A DNA stretch of 64,000 nt from Bolinopsis microptera (Eukaryota > Ctenophora > Tentaculata > Lobata > Bolinopsidae). Positions 27,201 through 30,600 of the stretch are shown piece after piece. The notes beneath the pieces are model-generated. The model had not been told where the DNA came from. It worked only from the letters and a program-made list of their open reading frames with translations, and did no database searches. Within the stretch, counting starts at the first letter, position 1, and the number at the start of each line of letters is the position of its first letter. Location: NCBI RefSeq assembly GCF_026151205.1, contig NC_087084.1:844312-908311 (forward strand), given 5' to 3'. The position numbers and the translations under genes were made by a program.

Positions 27201-29524
27201 GCTAGGTTACTGAGTGGTTGCTAGGTTACTGAGTGGTTGCTAGGTTACTGAGTGATCGTTAGGTTACTAAGTGGTGGCTAGGTTACTGAGTGATCGTTAG
27301 GTTACTAAGTGGTGGCTAGGTTACTGAGTGGTTGCTGGGTTACTGAGTGGTTGATATGTTACTGAGTGGTTGCTAGGTGATTAACTCATGTTTCCTCTAT
27401 CCAGGATATCTCAGACCCACTATCGGGAAATAGAGAAGAAGATAAGATAATAATGTACTCTGAAGCAAGGAATGTAACCCTGGATTTGAGGATGTTTGGT
27501 GAGGGGGGCAAGAGAGTGGAGGTGAGGATATGGGACGTGAGAGTGGAGGACACTGACACTCAGGTCATGGAGTCCGGGATTCAGAGGTGGGTTTCACTTT
27601 CACTTTCGCTTTCACTTTCAATTATATGGGGCGTGAGAGTGGAGGACACTTTCACTTTCACTTTCACTTTTACTTATATCACGTTCCTAGTACAAACTCC
27701 TCGATGTACAATTTTGAACTCGAGGCTTCCTCCTTGTAATACGATCTCGGAAGGCAGGCCTCCCCTTTGCAATACGAGCTCGGGAGCGGGAGCTCTGCCT
27801 TCAGAGGTACTTATCGAGAATGACTCTGACCAAAGATTTGTAACGTCAAAATTTAAAAAAGTTTTTCTGGAAACTAATTTTGTTCACGTTTCATGCTACT
27901 CTGATATCAGCCGGTCGGTTCCTAGTCCGTACCTACATTCGGAAATCGGAAGGCTGTGATTGGTTCCATATACTACTTATAAAGAACGTACTAATATTTG
28001 GCCCTCAGATTTAGGATAAAGGAAAGTGCGATTTTTCGCGGAGAGCTGAAAATCGCGATTTGTCGCGGAGAATGGGGAAAATCGCGATTCCGCACATGCC
28101 GCGATTACCTTTGTCCTTGCTTATATGGGACGTGAGAGTGGAGGACACTGAGTCCGGGTTTCACTTTCACCTCCACTTTCGCTTTCACTTTCGCTTTCAC
28201 TTTCACTTTGTCCGGGTTCCCCTCTCTCCTCCTCCCCCTGCTTAGTAAAATTCTTCACATTCTTTACATTACTACCCACTAACCAGGATACTAGCACACA
28301 AGCAGCTAGCTAACGAAGAAGCTCACCTTATCACTAGTTTGAGCGGGACTAGCTCTGCTATACCGGCCAGACGTGCCATAAGTCTGGATCTACCCCAACC
28401 TATGGTATGTTGTAGTCACATGTTGTAGTCACATTTTGTAGTCACATGTTGTAGTCACATGTTGTAGTCACATGTTGTGGTCACATGTTGTAGTCTCATG
28501 TTGTAGTCACATGTTGTGGTCACATGTTGTAGTCACATGTTGTAGTCACATGTTGTAGTCACATGTTGTAGACACATGTTGTAGTCACATGTTGTAGTCA
28601 CATGTTGTAGTCACATGTTGTAGTCATATGTTGTAGTCACATGTTGTAGTCACATGTTGTAGTCACATGTTGTAGTCACATGTTGTAGTCACATGTTGTA
28701 GTCACATGTTGTAGTCACATGTTGTAGTCACGTGTTGTAGTCACATGTTGTAGTCACATGTTGTAGTCACATGTTGTAGTCACATGTTGTAGTCATATGT
28801 TGTAGTCACATGTTGTAGTCACATGTTGTAGTCACATGTTGTAGTCACATGTTGTAGTCACATGTTGTAGTCACATGTTGTAGTCACGTGTTGTAGTCAC
28901 ATGTTGGAGTCACAGGTTGTAGTCACATGTTGTAGTCACATGTTGTGGTCACATGTTGTAGTCACATGTTGTAGTCACATGTTGTGGTCACATGTTGTAG
29001 TCACATGTTGTAGTCACATGTTGGAGTCACATGTTGTAGTCACATGTTGTAGTCACATGTTGTAGTCACATGTTGTAGTCACATGTTGTAGTCACATGTT
29101 GTAGTCACATGTTGTAGTCACATGTTGTAGTCACATGTTGTGGTCACATGTTGTAGTCTCATGTTGTTTTCACATGTTGTAGTCACATTTTGTAGTCACA
29201 TGTTATAGTCACATGTTGTAGTCACATGTTGTAGTCACATGTTGTAGTCACATGTTGTAGTCACATGTTGCAGTCACATGTTGTAGTCACATGTTGTAGT
29301 AACATGTTGTAGTCACATGTTGTAGTCACATGTTGTAGTCACATGTTGTAGTCACATGTTGTAGTCTCATGGTTCGTGGTATGTTGTAGTCAGATAGATT
29401 CCTGTCTAAATAGAAAGACAGTTTCATGATACCTCCAATATTTACAGATGATAGCGACAGTGGATCTCAGTGAAGAGGGTGACATTATTGTGGACTCTAA
29501 AATAGAACGTACACCACCTGTGTG
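135..29524 (+). CDS. VPS13: VPS13-family bridge-like lipid transfer protein, spliced, partial (18 exons in window)
   Basis: VPS13 proteins are very large rods with a hydrophobic groove that move phospholipids between organelles at contact sites. The 18 exons join in phase into about 834 codons from the middle of the protein. Recognisable pieces, in order: the AAYDNYLLNLENFYV beta segment, an acidic DDFFDAP linker, the segment around LLADFTLNVIVLDVVKQ, a Glu/Lys-rich low-complexity linker (exon 8), the LNIKMGSLHFIFLNYFVQ strand leading into NLLHVLDVF (exons 11-12), and EDYHMALKILEENLAE (exon 14). These match the family by eye. The amino-terminal chorein domain and the C-terminal VAB, ATG2-like and PH regions are absent: the start lies before the window, and the end is not found after 29.5 kb. 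Intron 14 holds another gene on the opposite strand. Which paralogue (A/C, B or D) this is cannot be told. Confidence 0.85.
397..514 (+). repeat. GTTACTAGTG decamer array (VPS13 intron 1)
   Basis: About a dozen copies of a 10-bp unit with minor variants. The same decamer, in the same orientation to transcription, recurs in VPS13 introns 6, 7 and 8. Confidence 0.95.
543..727 (+). CDS. VPS13: VPS13 exon 2
   Basis: Acceptor AATTATAG, donor TATAG/GTTAGG; 185 nt, phase 0 to 2. It encodes EDWENDLAITHDSFILYPV and then RLNINLSNSILPDDKKLPK, matching the VPS13 pattern of a basic strand followed by PDxxKLPK and a beta segment. Confidence 0.75.
960..1083. repeat. CACAGTA heptamer array (VPS13 intron 2)
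   Basis: About 18 almost perfect 7-bp repeats lying just before the exon 3 acceptor. Confidence 0.95.
1103..1224 (+). CDS. VPS13: VPS13 exon 3 (3' end uncertain)
   Basis: The acceptor CACTGCCCAG completes the split AGG codon left by exon 2. The frame reads RIINSLPKSEPAEVK and continues through GLDDNWVDAAQLAAVTNIV. The donor ACAG/GTCAGA (phase 1) pairs with the phase-1 acceptor at 2,153. An earlier donor after 1,160 (GTG/GTAGGA) is possible but leaves phase 0, for which I see no partner. Confidence 0.55.
1225..2152 (+). other. VPS13 intron 3, no gene recognised
   Basis: Contains short CG-rich patches (GCGCGCGGCGC near 1,549 and a similar one near 1,590) and a 66-codon open frame at 1,701-1,901 with no recognisable similarity. 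It may hide a decayed mobile element or a short VPS13 exon. Confidence 0.4.
2153..2283 (+). CDS. VPS13: VPS13 exon 4 (acidic DDFFDAP linker)
   Basis: A TACTGAC branch-point-like motif precedes the acceptor TTTAATCCCAG. The exon encodes a Ser/Pro-rich stretch and then STEASDDFFDAPDHFLVEED, the acidic linker typical of this part of VPS13. The donor is GAG/GTATTT, phase 0. Acceptors at 2,099 or 2,111 are alternatives but are in phase 2. Confidence 0.6.
2429..2513 (+). CDS. VPS13: VPS13 exon 5
   Basis: Acceptor ATTTTTCAG, donor CAAA/GTGAGT (strong consensus); 85 nt, phase 0 to 1. It encodes TVLLADFTLNVIVLDVVKQ, a beta segment as found in VPS13 after the acidic linker. The following intron carries a 21-G run and then the decoy-acceptor array. 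Confidence 0.75.
2540..2560. repeat. Poly-G run
   Basis: 21 consecutive G in VPS13 intron 5, 26 nt after the donor. The length of such a run is unreliable in any assembly. Confidence 0.9.
2661..4712 (+). repeat. Minisatellite of decoy 3' splice sites (VPS13 intron 5)
   Basis: Units of 51 nt (or 59 with an AAGGTGTT insert) run up to the true exon 6 acceptor. Each has TTATTTATTTCAG, the first 30 nt of exon 6, then TAAACATTGTT. I count 38 decoys plus the real site. Read in the phase set by exon 5, each decoy gives ten exon-6-like codons and then TAA. Confidence 0.95.
4713..4880 (+). CDS. VPS13: VPS13 exon 6
   Basis: The real acceptor is the last of 39 near-identical ones. The phase-1 start joins exon 5 to give SRYEGKVVLKSLIKN, and the exon ends with TSEEPLHLISSPPDG. 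168 nt, donor GACG/GTTAGT, phase 1. Its first 30 nt are repeated upstream in the intron, and its last 24 or so nt are repeated downstream. Confidence 0.8.
4882..5280 (+). repeat. Exon-6-end/donor duplications within GTTACTAGTG array (VPS13 intron 6)
   Basis: Blocks of the GTTACTAGTG decamer are separated by three extra copies (near 4,959, 5,072 and 5,193) of the last 23-24 nt of exon 6 together with its GGTTAGTTAC donor. Small changes (GACG to GCCG, loss of a CT) mark the copies. Confidence 0.92.
5341..5493 (+). CDS. VPS13: VPS13 exon 7
   Basis: Acceptor TAATGTTCAG, donor TTTG/GTGAGT; 51 codons, phase 1 to 1. The segment from FENDFKNTEIAVLGTFDQ to KIHVDSFCNIYEF resembles the VPS13 motif where an Asn-Asn-Thr-Glu loop precedes a strand ending in a hydrophobic stretch. 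Confidence 0.8.
5494..5612 (+). repeat. GTTACTAGTG array starting at the donor (VPS13 intron 7)
   Basis: The donor GTGAGTGGTTACTAGTGG runs directly into the decamer array, so the first unit overlaps the 5' splice site. Confidence 0.9.
5613..5982 (+). other. Remainder of VPS13 intron 7
   Basis: AT-rich unique sequence; nothing recognised. Confidence 0.5.
5983..6113 (+). CDS. VPS13: VPS13 exon 8 (charged linker)
   Basis: Acceptor AATTTGTAG, donor AAG/GTAACT; 131 nt, phase 1 to 0. It encodes AMSVLPQSSEEVSGLEEKEE and a Lys/Glu/Ser-rich linker ending SINEDLIK. An in-frame alternative acceptor after CTGCCCCAG would shorten it by 20 nt but break the phase. Confidence 0.75.
6114..6260 (+). repeat. 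GTTACTAGTG/GTTACTAATG array starting at the donor (VPS13 intron 8)
   Basis: The donor GTAACTAATGG is itself a variant unit of the array. Confidence 0.9.
6401..6496 (+). CDS. VPS13: VPS13 exon 9
   Basis: Acceptor GTCGTTACAG, donor GAG/GTTAGT; 32 codons, phase 0. It encodes IHVAAVVNNINIIVDSSQR, a beta strand of the lipid-groove rod. The next intron holds the CRE/E-box minisatellite. Confidence 0.75.
6627..7690. repeat. 21-bp CRE/E-box minisatellite (VPS13 intron 9)
   Basis: About 50 copies of a 21-bp unit containing TGACGTCACGTGG, an overlap of the CRE palindrome TGACGTCA and the E-box CACGTG, followed by TATTACAA. A few copies have CATGTG or GCCGTC variants. The period is a multiple of three, so long frames stay open by chance. 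Confidence 0.95.
7700..7840 (+). CDS. VPS13: VPS13 exon 10
   Basis: Acceptor ATAACTACAG lies directly after the CRE/E-box array; donor ATG/GTGTGT. 47 codons, phase 0, ending in SSIYQELISFQM. There is no stop in frame and it joins cleanly to exon 11. Confidence 0.75.
7985..8083 (+). CDS. VPS13: VPS13 exon 11
   Basis: Acceptor CTCTATCAG, donor CAG/GTACTG; 33 codons, phase 0. It encodes DMELNIKMGSLHFIFLNYF, the most VPS13-like strand in the window. Confidence 0.85.
8105..8245. repeat. Degenerate TGACGTCA-bearing repeats (VPS13 intron 11)
   Basis: AATGACGTCATTTA, GTGACGTCACTG and AATGACGTAACTTA variants, related to the intron 9 array but without the E-box part. Confidence 0.8.
8258..8541 (+). 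CDS. VPS13: VPS13 exon 12
   Basis: The longest exon seen, 284 nt: acceptor CCTCCTCAG, donor CCAG/GTACGA, phase 0 to 2. It begins NLLHVLDVFSVARDKMVSAS. It contains VVLNLEVESPVVKIPRNSTS, the classic VPS13 pattern of a strand ending in a Pro-x-Asn-Ser turn, followed by a KVKLGNIKLQNKF strand. Confidence 0.88.
8657..8780. repeat. CRE/E-box repeats (VPS13 intron 12)
   Basis: About six copies of the intron 9 type unit (TGACGTCACGTGGTATTA), the last ones decayed. Confidence 0.85.
8800..8945 (+). CDS. VPS13: VPS13 exon 13
   Basis: The acceptor TTTCAACAG completes the split AGG codon. Donor CTTG/GTAAGA, phase 1. It encodes RVILGSYGDVLRERDILEPY and ends KQIHANLG. The last 50 or so nt plus the donor are the unit of the 34-copy array that fills the next intron. 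Confidence 0.8.
8897..10799 (+). repeat. Minisatellite of exon-13 end plus 5' splice site (VPS13 intron 13)
   Basis: About 34 copies of a 56-bp unit. The first copy is the exon itself; each later copy repeats the last 50 or so nt of exon 13 (ending CGCTAATCTTG) and its donor GTAAGATGC. Copies differ by only a few substitutions (for example GTTTATACC for GTTAATACC), so the expansion is young or homogenised. Confidence 0.95.
11008..11114 (+). CDS. VPS13: VPS13 exon 14
   Basis: Acceptor AACATTACAG, donor GATGAG/GTAATA; 107 nt, phase 1 to 0. It encodes YEDYHMALKILEENLAETGD. The family motif (E/D)DYxxLMKIL..NLAE is obvious. The donor motif GAGGTAATAAC is repeated about 17 times downstream. Intron 14 is 15.4 kb and contains the nested antisense gene. 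Confidence 0.85.
11111..11575 (+). repeat. Donor-seeded 27-bp array (VPS13 intron 14)
   Basis: About 17 copies of a unit beginning GAGGTAATAACGT and ending TTAATAAGTT. The first GAG/GTAATAAC is the real exon 14 donor. Confidence 0.93.
11720..11850. repeat. Two copies of a ~62-66-bp repeat
   Basis: Unit with CACTATTAATAAGTTGG, TTTAATATTAA, ACATGTAGTCTGAATTAATA. The same unit is present about four times at 43,655-43,920, marking the start of the duplication. Confidence 0.9.
12357..12450. repeat. GTGTTAACAACAGTGTTAGTA repeats
   Basis: A handful of imperfect repeats built on AGTGTTAACAACAGTGTTA, in the 3' flank of the nested gene. Confidence 0.8.
12568..12880. repeat. E-box (CACGTG) minisatellite
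   Basis: About 15 copies of a 20-21-bp unit TGACATCACGTGTGTTGTCA with GACGATCACG variants. It lies just 3' of the nested gene's stop codon, so it is probably in its 3' UTR or flank. Confidence 0.92.
12893..12993 (-). CDS. Cys-rich GPI protein exon 8 (GPI signal and stop)
   Basis: The strong acceptor CCCTCTCCCTCAG gives DIPEKTPEPTVPSSSA, then VVESCFLLLSFTLLIRL and a TAA at 12,893-12,895. Ser 304-306 are plausible omega sites. An inner acceptor at CACCTGAACCAACAG would keep the frame and shorten the linker. Confidence 0.75.
12893..23339 (-). CDS. Secreted GPI-anchored Cys-rich protein with ephrin-receptor-like modules (8 exons, complete)
   Basis: Predicted 324 residues; every intron interrupts in phase 1. 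Residues 1-19 are a signal peptide (MKVMTLLALSCLALIKISN). Residues 33-96 hold Cys 33, 36, 47, 60, 66 and 96, in a spacing (NCPICYN, ACDEDELCY) that could be a diverged Ly6/uPAR-type fold; this is uncertain. Residues 101-150 are a Thr/Pro/Glu-rich linker. Residues 150-291 form three Cys-rich modules of the ephrin-receptor/GCC2-GCC3 type (CEKCPENTYS, CVECPGETPV, CEDCADNYYS, CSICPADTYS). The C-terminus has a PSSSA stretch followed by a 13-residue hydrophobic end and no cytoplasmic tail, the layout of a GPI-anchor signal. A cell-surface receptor or binding protein is inferred; ligand unknown. The gene lies wholly within VPS13 intron 14 on the other strand. Confidence 0.78.
13099..13203 (-). CDS. 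Cys-rich GPI protein exon 7 (third module)
   Basis: Acceptor TTCCTGCTAG, donor TGTG/GTAAGT; 105 nt, phase 1 to 1. It encodes AHTCSICPADTYSDQAHNEK and CTACPGAGSSSSKC. The G-rich minisatellite of intron 6 begins within about 15 nt of the acceptor. A corrupted copy of this exon can be traced near 46.56-46.66 kb. Confidence 0.8.
13215..16802. repeat. G-rich minisatellite, left block (intron 6 of nested gene)
   Basis: About 85 copies of a 40-50-bp unit: TTACCAGGTTCACAGCCTGG, AGGGAGGGATTATTA and a variable run of G. On the gene's sense strand it reads C-run, CTAATAAT, CCTCCCTCCAG, 12 nt, GTAACC, i.e. branch-point, pyrimidine tract, acceptor and donor look-alikes in every unit. Confidence 0.96.
16803..18855. 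mobile_element. DNA transposon, 2,053 bp, 17-bp TIRs, ATTA target duplication
   Basis: The ends are perfect 17-bp inverted repeats (GGGCATATTTCAAAACT). ATTA flanks both sides (16,799-16,802 and 18,856-18,859); removing the element and one ATTA restores a normal minisatellite unit. Inside, the 13-mer GTCACTCCGTAAC occurs seven times exactly (17,142; 17,308; 17,326 inverted; 17,355; 18,440; 18,454; 18,651), with variants at 18,077 and 18,819. The superfamily is not assigned. Confidence 0.9.
17372..17995 (+). pseudogene. Decayed transposon-encoded protein, C-terminal part
   Basis: The frame from VINTPKEFATYADSLLKSI to RPVPGTLKVHHIVR resembles ORFs of animal transposons that carry a PGT-(R/K)-x-x-H motif. 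The end, reading LYPGKVIGKPDSSNLTVKC and SIWKWPDKEDVHDYE, resembles the Tyr-Pro-Gly-x-Val plus WKWP module at the C-terminus of such proteins. A 19-bp tandem duplication near 17,735-17,770 (GAGGGTGAACTTTACCCA and its near copy) and a frame shift near 17,600 break it; a TGA sits at 17,717. No catalytic core was seen, so a non-autonomous or dead copy is likely. Confidence 0.55.
18856..19622. repeat. G-rich minisatellite, right block
   Basis: About 18 further copies of the 13.2-kb array unit, after the transposon. Several have GGGGCCGTGGGGGGG inserts and copies truncated to GGTTCACAGTCTGG. Confidence 0.95.
19623..19817 (-). other. Unique flank of the array, 3' side of exon 6 (duplicated at 63.88 kb)
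   Basis: Contains ACCATGGTGA and TACCATGGTGAT short repeats. Bases 19,631-19,750 recur almost identically at the right edge of the window. Confidence 0.8.
19818..19979 (-). CDS. Cys-rich GPI protein exon 6 (second module)
   Basis: Acceptor CATACCCCAG, donor CTAA/GTACGA; 162 nt, phase 1 to 1. It encodes GCAAGKFLDNKGKCEDCADN and ends SLPGNDCTTL, with the same CxxC-YYS and CxxCPAGS spacing as exon 5. Confidence 0.82.
   Translation of the reverse strand, partial: VVQLGSSLITRASVKIVLTTTTVLTLYTTLSARSALLDPLNNLAACLATTVQH
19985..20110. repeat. AT-rich TAGTTATAGATAGTTTAT repeats (intron 5 of nested gene)
   Basis: Short imperfect repeats, TATA-rich; no coding content. Confidence 0.7.
20216..20422 (-). 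CDS. Cys-rich GPI protein exon 5 (first ephrin-receptor-like module)
   Basis: Acceptor TCTCATTGCAG, donor GCTG/GTTAGC; 207 nt, phase 1 to 1. Cysteines sit in the pattern CxxCP-N-TYS, CxxCPGxTP and GATSxxxC, the signature of ephrin-receptor-like (GCC2/GCC3) repeats. Confidence 0.85.
20596..21118. repeat. G-run minisatellite with CTGTATTGCTGCTGTTTTTA unit (intron 4 of nested gene)
   Basis: About 13 copies of a 38-50-bp unit: CCCCCTGTATTGCTGCTG, TTTTTACAGAG and 7-25 G. The G runs make it a strong G-quadruplex candidate on the + strand (the non-template strand for VPS13). Confidence 0.93.
21277..21375 (-). CDS. Cys-rich GPI protein exon 4 (Thr/Pro linker)
   Basis: The donor ACAA/GTAAGT is perfect. 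The acceptor AAATCCCTAG is the only one giving phase 1, though its pyrimidine tract is poor. 99 nt, ending VTTEPPTGSTTGT. Confidence 0.6.
21582..21707 (-). CDS. Cys-rich GPI protein exon 3
   Basis: Acceptor TTTATCCTAG, donor ATTG/GTAAGC; 126 nt, phase 1 to 1. It encodes ACDEDELCYIMTLEEGAVPN and ends QFLCADEI. The other two entry frames hit stops at once, which fixes the phase. Confidence 0.75.
21820..21960 (+). mobile_element. Small retroelement-like fragment with hammerhead-like motif
   Basis: Bases 21,824-21,866 recur at 31,843-31,885. Next come CTGTTGA, a GGC-GGTAA-GCC hairpin and GAAACTAGTC at 21,882-21,910, the layout of the hammerhead core (CUGANGA, stem II, GAAA, short stem III, UC), but with U instead of A at core position 6. 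It lies in intron 2 of the nested gene, antisense. Confidence 0.35.
22113..22229 (-). CDS. Cys-rich GPI protein exon 2
   Basis: Acceptor GTAATTTCAG, donor GAAG/GTAATA; 117 nt, phase 1 to 1. It encodes DEYSKENCPICYNPRVNLPD and ends DKTRTE. The open frame continues past the donor, but only this donor gives the phase needed by exon 3. Confidence 0.75.
22360..23055. repeat. AGGAGG-TACTACCTAATACTA repeat array (intron 1 of nested gene)
   Basis: About ten copies of a 59-60-bp unit with CTACCTAATACTATGGTAAC, TAACCATGGTAACTAGGAGG and alternating GTGTA/GCGCA. The array is preceded by short GGCGCACTAGGAGGCGCAC copies. Confidence 0.93.
23282..23339 (-). CDS. Cys-rich GPI protein exon 1 (signal peptide)
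   Basis: The ATG is at 23,337-23,339. It encodes 19 residues with one early Lys and a Leu/Ala core, then donor AATG/GTACGT in phase 1. No TATA box or other promoter motif was recognised upstream (23,340 onward). Confidence 0.75.
23340..25849. other. Upstream flank of the nested gene / VPS13 intron 14, no gene recognised
   Basis: Unique, AT-rich DNA. A minus-strand open frame at 23,811-24,062 (YLQHQKNVAHQVHILRRNES) and a plus frame at 24,458-24,709 have no family I recognise. GGGACACCCTGTA near 24,992 resembles an end of a Tc1/mariner-like element, but I found no partner. CAGGATTACAAAAGGTTA is repeated near 25,150-25,200. Confidence 0.4.
25850..26106. repeat. TATAGTATAGATATATTATAG satellite-like array
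   Basis: About ten copies of a 27-28-bp AT-rich unit that includes the palindrome TATAGTATACTATA. It can form hairpins or cruciforms. Confidence 0.92.
26107..26549. other. End of VPS13 intron 14
   Basis: Short repeats ACCATAGCGT(A/T)GGTAACT and ATATGGTAGTGTTAC, then the exon 15 acceptor. No gene seen. Confidence 0.5.
26550..26705 (+). CDS. VPS13: VPS13 exon 15
   Basis: The strong acceptor GCACCTCTCAG continues phase 0 from exon 14. Donor ATACTG/GTAGGT; 52 codons. A Glu/Gly-rich linker precedes DIRVEVQVELAVCLLYTDEK, matching the VPS13 strand that follows the EDYxxLMKIL segment. This supports the same gene resuming after the nested locus. Confidence 0.8.
26750..27380 (+). repeat. GAGTGGTTGCTAGGTTACT 19-bp array (VPS13 intron 15)
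   Basis: About 33 copies. Some carry TTGGTGAGTGG, a full 5' splice-site consensus, and GCTAGG, an acceptor-like step. Confidence 0.93.
27405..27586 (+). CDS. VPS13: VPS13 exon 16
   Basis: Acceptor CCTCTATCCAG, donor CAGAG/GTGGGT; 182 nt, phase 0 to 2. It encodes YSEARNVTLDLRMFGEGGKR and EVRIWDVRVED, as in VPS13 strands that describe a variant of a D-x-x-L-D turn. Pieces of its 3' end recur twice in the following intron. Confidence 0.75.
27595..28215 (+). repeat. CTTTCA repeats with exon-16-derived duplications (VPS13 intron 16)
   Basis: Hexamer runs at 27,595-27,617, 27,648-27,672 and 28,160-28,210 start 8-9 nt after the donor. Two copies of exon 16 sequence containing CGTGAGAGTGGAGGACACT (27,630 and 28,130) each lead into a CTTTCA run. 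The second also retains GAGTCCGGG, skipping the bases between. Confidence 0.85.
28287..28404 (+). CDS. VPS13: VPS13 exon 17
   Basis: The acceptor CACTAACCAG completes an AGG codon with exon 16. Donor CCTATG/GTATGT; 118 nt, ending in phase 0. It encodes RILAHKQLANEEAHLIT, a Ser/Ala-rich stretch and DLPQPM. The donor sequence itself starts the 13-bp minisatellite. Confidence 0.75.
28405..29375 (+). repeat. TGTTGTAGTCACA 13-bp array seeded at the donor (VPS13 intron 17)
   Basis: About 74 copies. The donor GTATGTTGTAGTCACATG is the first unit, and GGTATGTTGTAGTC recurs at the far end of the array (29,378). Confidence 0.95.
29448..29524 (+). CDS. VPS13: VPS13 exon 18 (3' boundary uncertain; last exon seen)
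   Basis: After acceptor ATATTTACAG the frame reads MIATVDLSEEGDIIVDSKIE, matching the VPS13 strand that starts Met-Ile after this point. The frame runs on to a TGA at 29,565-29,567. A donor GTGTG/GTTAGC at 29,525 is my preferred end, but it is weak. No further VPS13 exon was found to 64 kb, so the gene is either very long-introned, broken or mis-assembled here. Confidence 0.5.
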
Positions 29525-29567
29525 GTTAGCTGGGTTCAATAACATAATCACATTTAAGCTTTTATGA

Positions 29568-30600
29568 CCCTGGGTTGACTGCTGAAGGGCGACGGGTCTG
29601 ACATTAATTTTATCTTATTAAAACCTATATTCCAATAAAATTTAGTTTTAGTTATAATTCTATAAATATGCAAATATTAATTTACAGCTCTCGCAATACA
29701 TTAATTCTTAAAAATTTTAAATATGCCATATACGCTTAATTTAGATACCGATGCATGTATTACATATCAAGCTCATAATAACCAGAAAAAAAAATAACAA
29801 TAATATAAATTAAAAGCATGAAGCAAGTCCAAAACCAATTCAAAGCATGACACAGGTCTGAAACATTGTCACGGAAGCTGCAAGCTTATAACGTTTGATT
29901 CCACGTTTGTCCGTTATTATGCAGTCACCTTCAGGCGATGTCGACGGATCATGCGAAAAGGGTTTTGACAGCTGTGCCCTTACCATAATAACTGAACCAT
30001 TGCCTGATTACGTTTAAAATGATGTTGGATAGGTGACCACGCAAGCGCTCGCAGCGCGCATTTGTGTCCGCTCTTACAAATAGCGCTTTAATAATTTAGC
30101 TACCAAGACTAAATCGCGCGTTTACTAAAGTATCATTTTCCCTTCGGATAAAAGTGAACGTTACAACCGCGTGTAACCTGCTTCAATGGTTTGTGTGCAT
30201 GTGTGGTGGAGTGAGCTGTATAATGGAATGATTGAAGAATCTGTTTCTTTTGTGTTATATATATTGTGAGTGACAGGTAAATGTAAAAGAATCAAAGATA
30301 ATGGGGTACTTTTCAGAGGAAAGTGTTGAAGTTTAAGTCCTGCCAGTTAATATTGTCAGGTTGGTGTTGACCTCATGATAGAATCTTCATTGGATTTAAT
30401 TGAACCAGTGAACCTATTTTAAACCACGTGCAGTGACTGCTCAAGACCACGTATAATTCCATAGATTTGCCCCTTTATAGCGTAATTGTTGAGATGAGTG
30501 TGTGTCACAAATCGTCATCTCTGAGTCAACTTCTTAAAGAGAAGAATACATGGATATGGGCTGATGACCTTCACTATCGTCATGTTTTCAAGCAAGCATC
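29568..30600. other. Intergenic or intronic, no gene recognised
   Basis: AT-rich start and a CG-bearing patch (GCGCTCGCAGCGCGCATTTG near 30,043). Nothing coding was identified. Confidence 0.4.
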
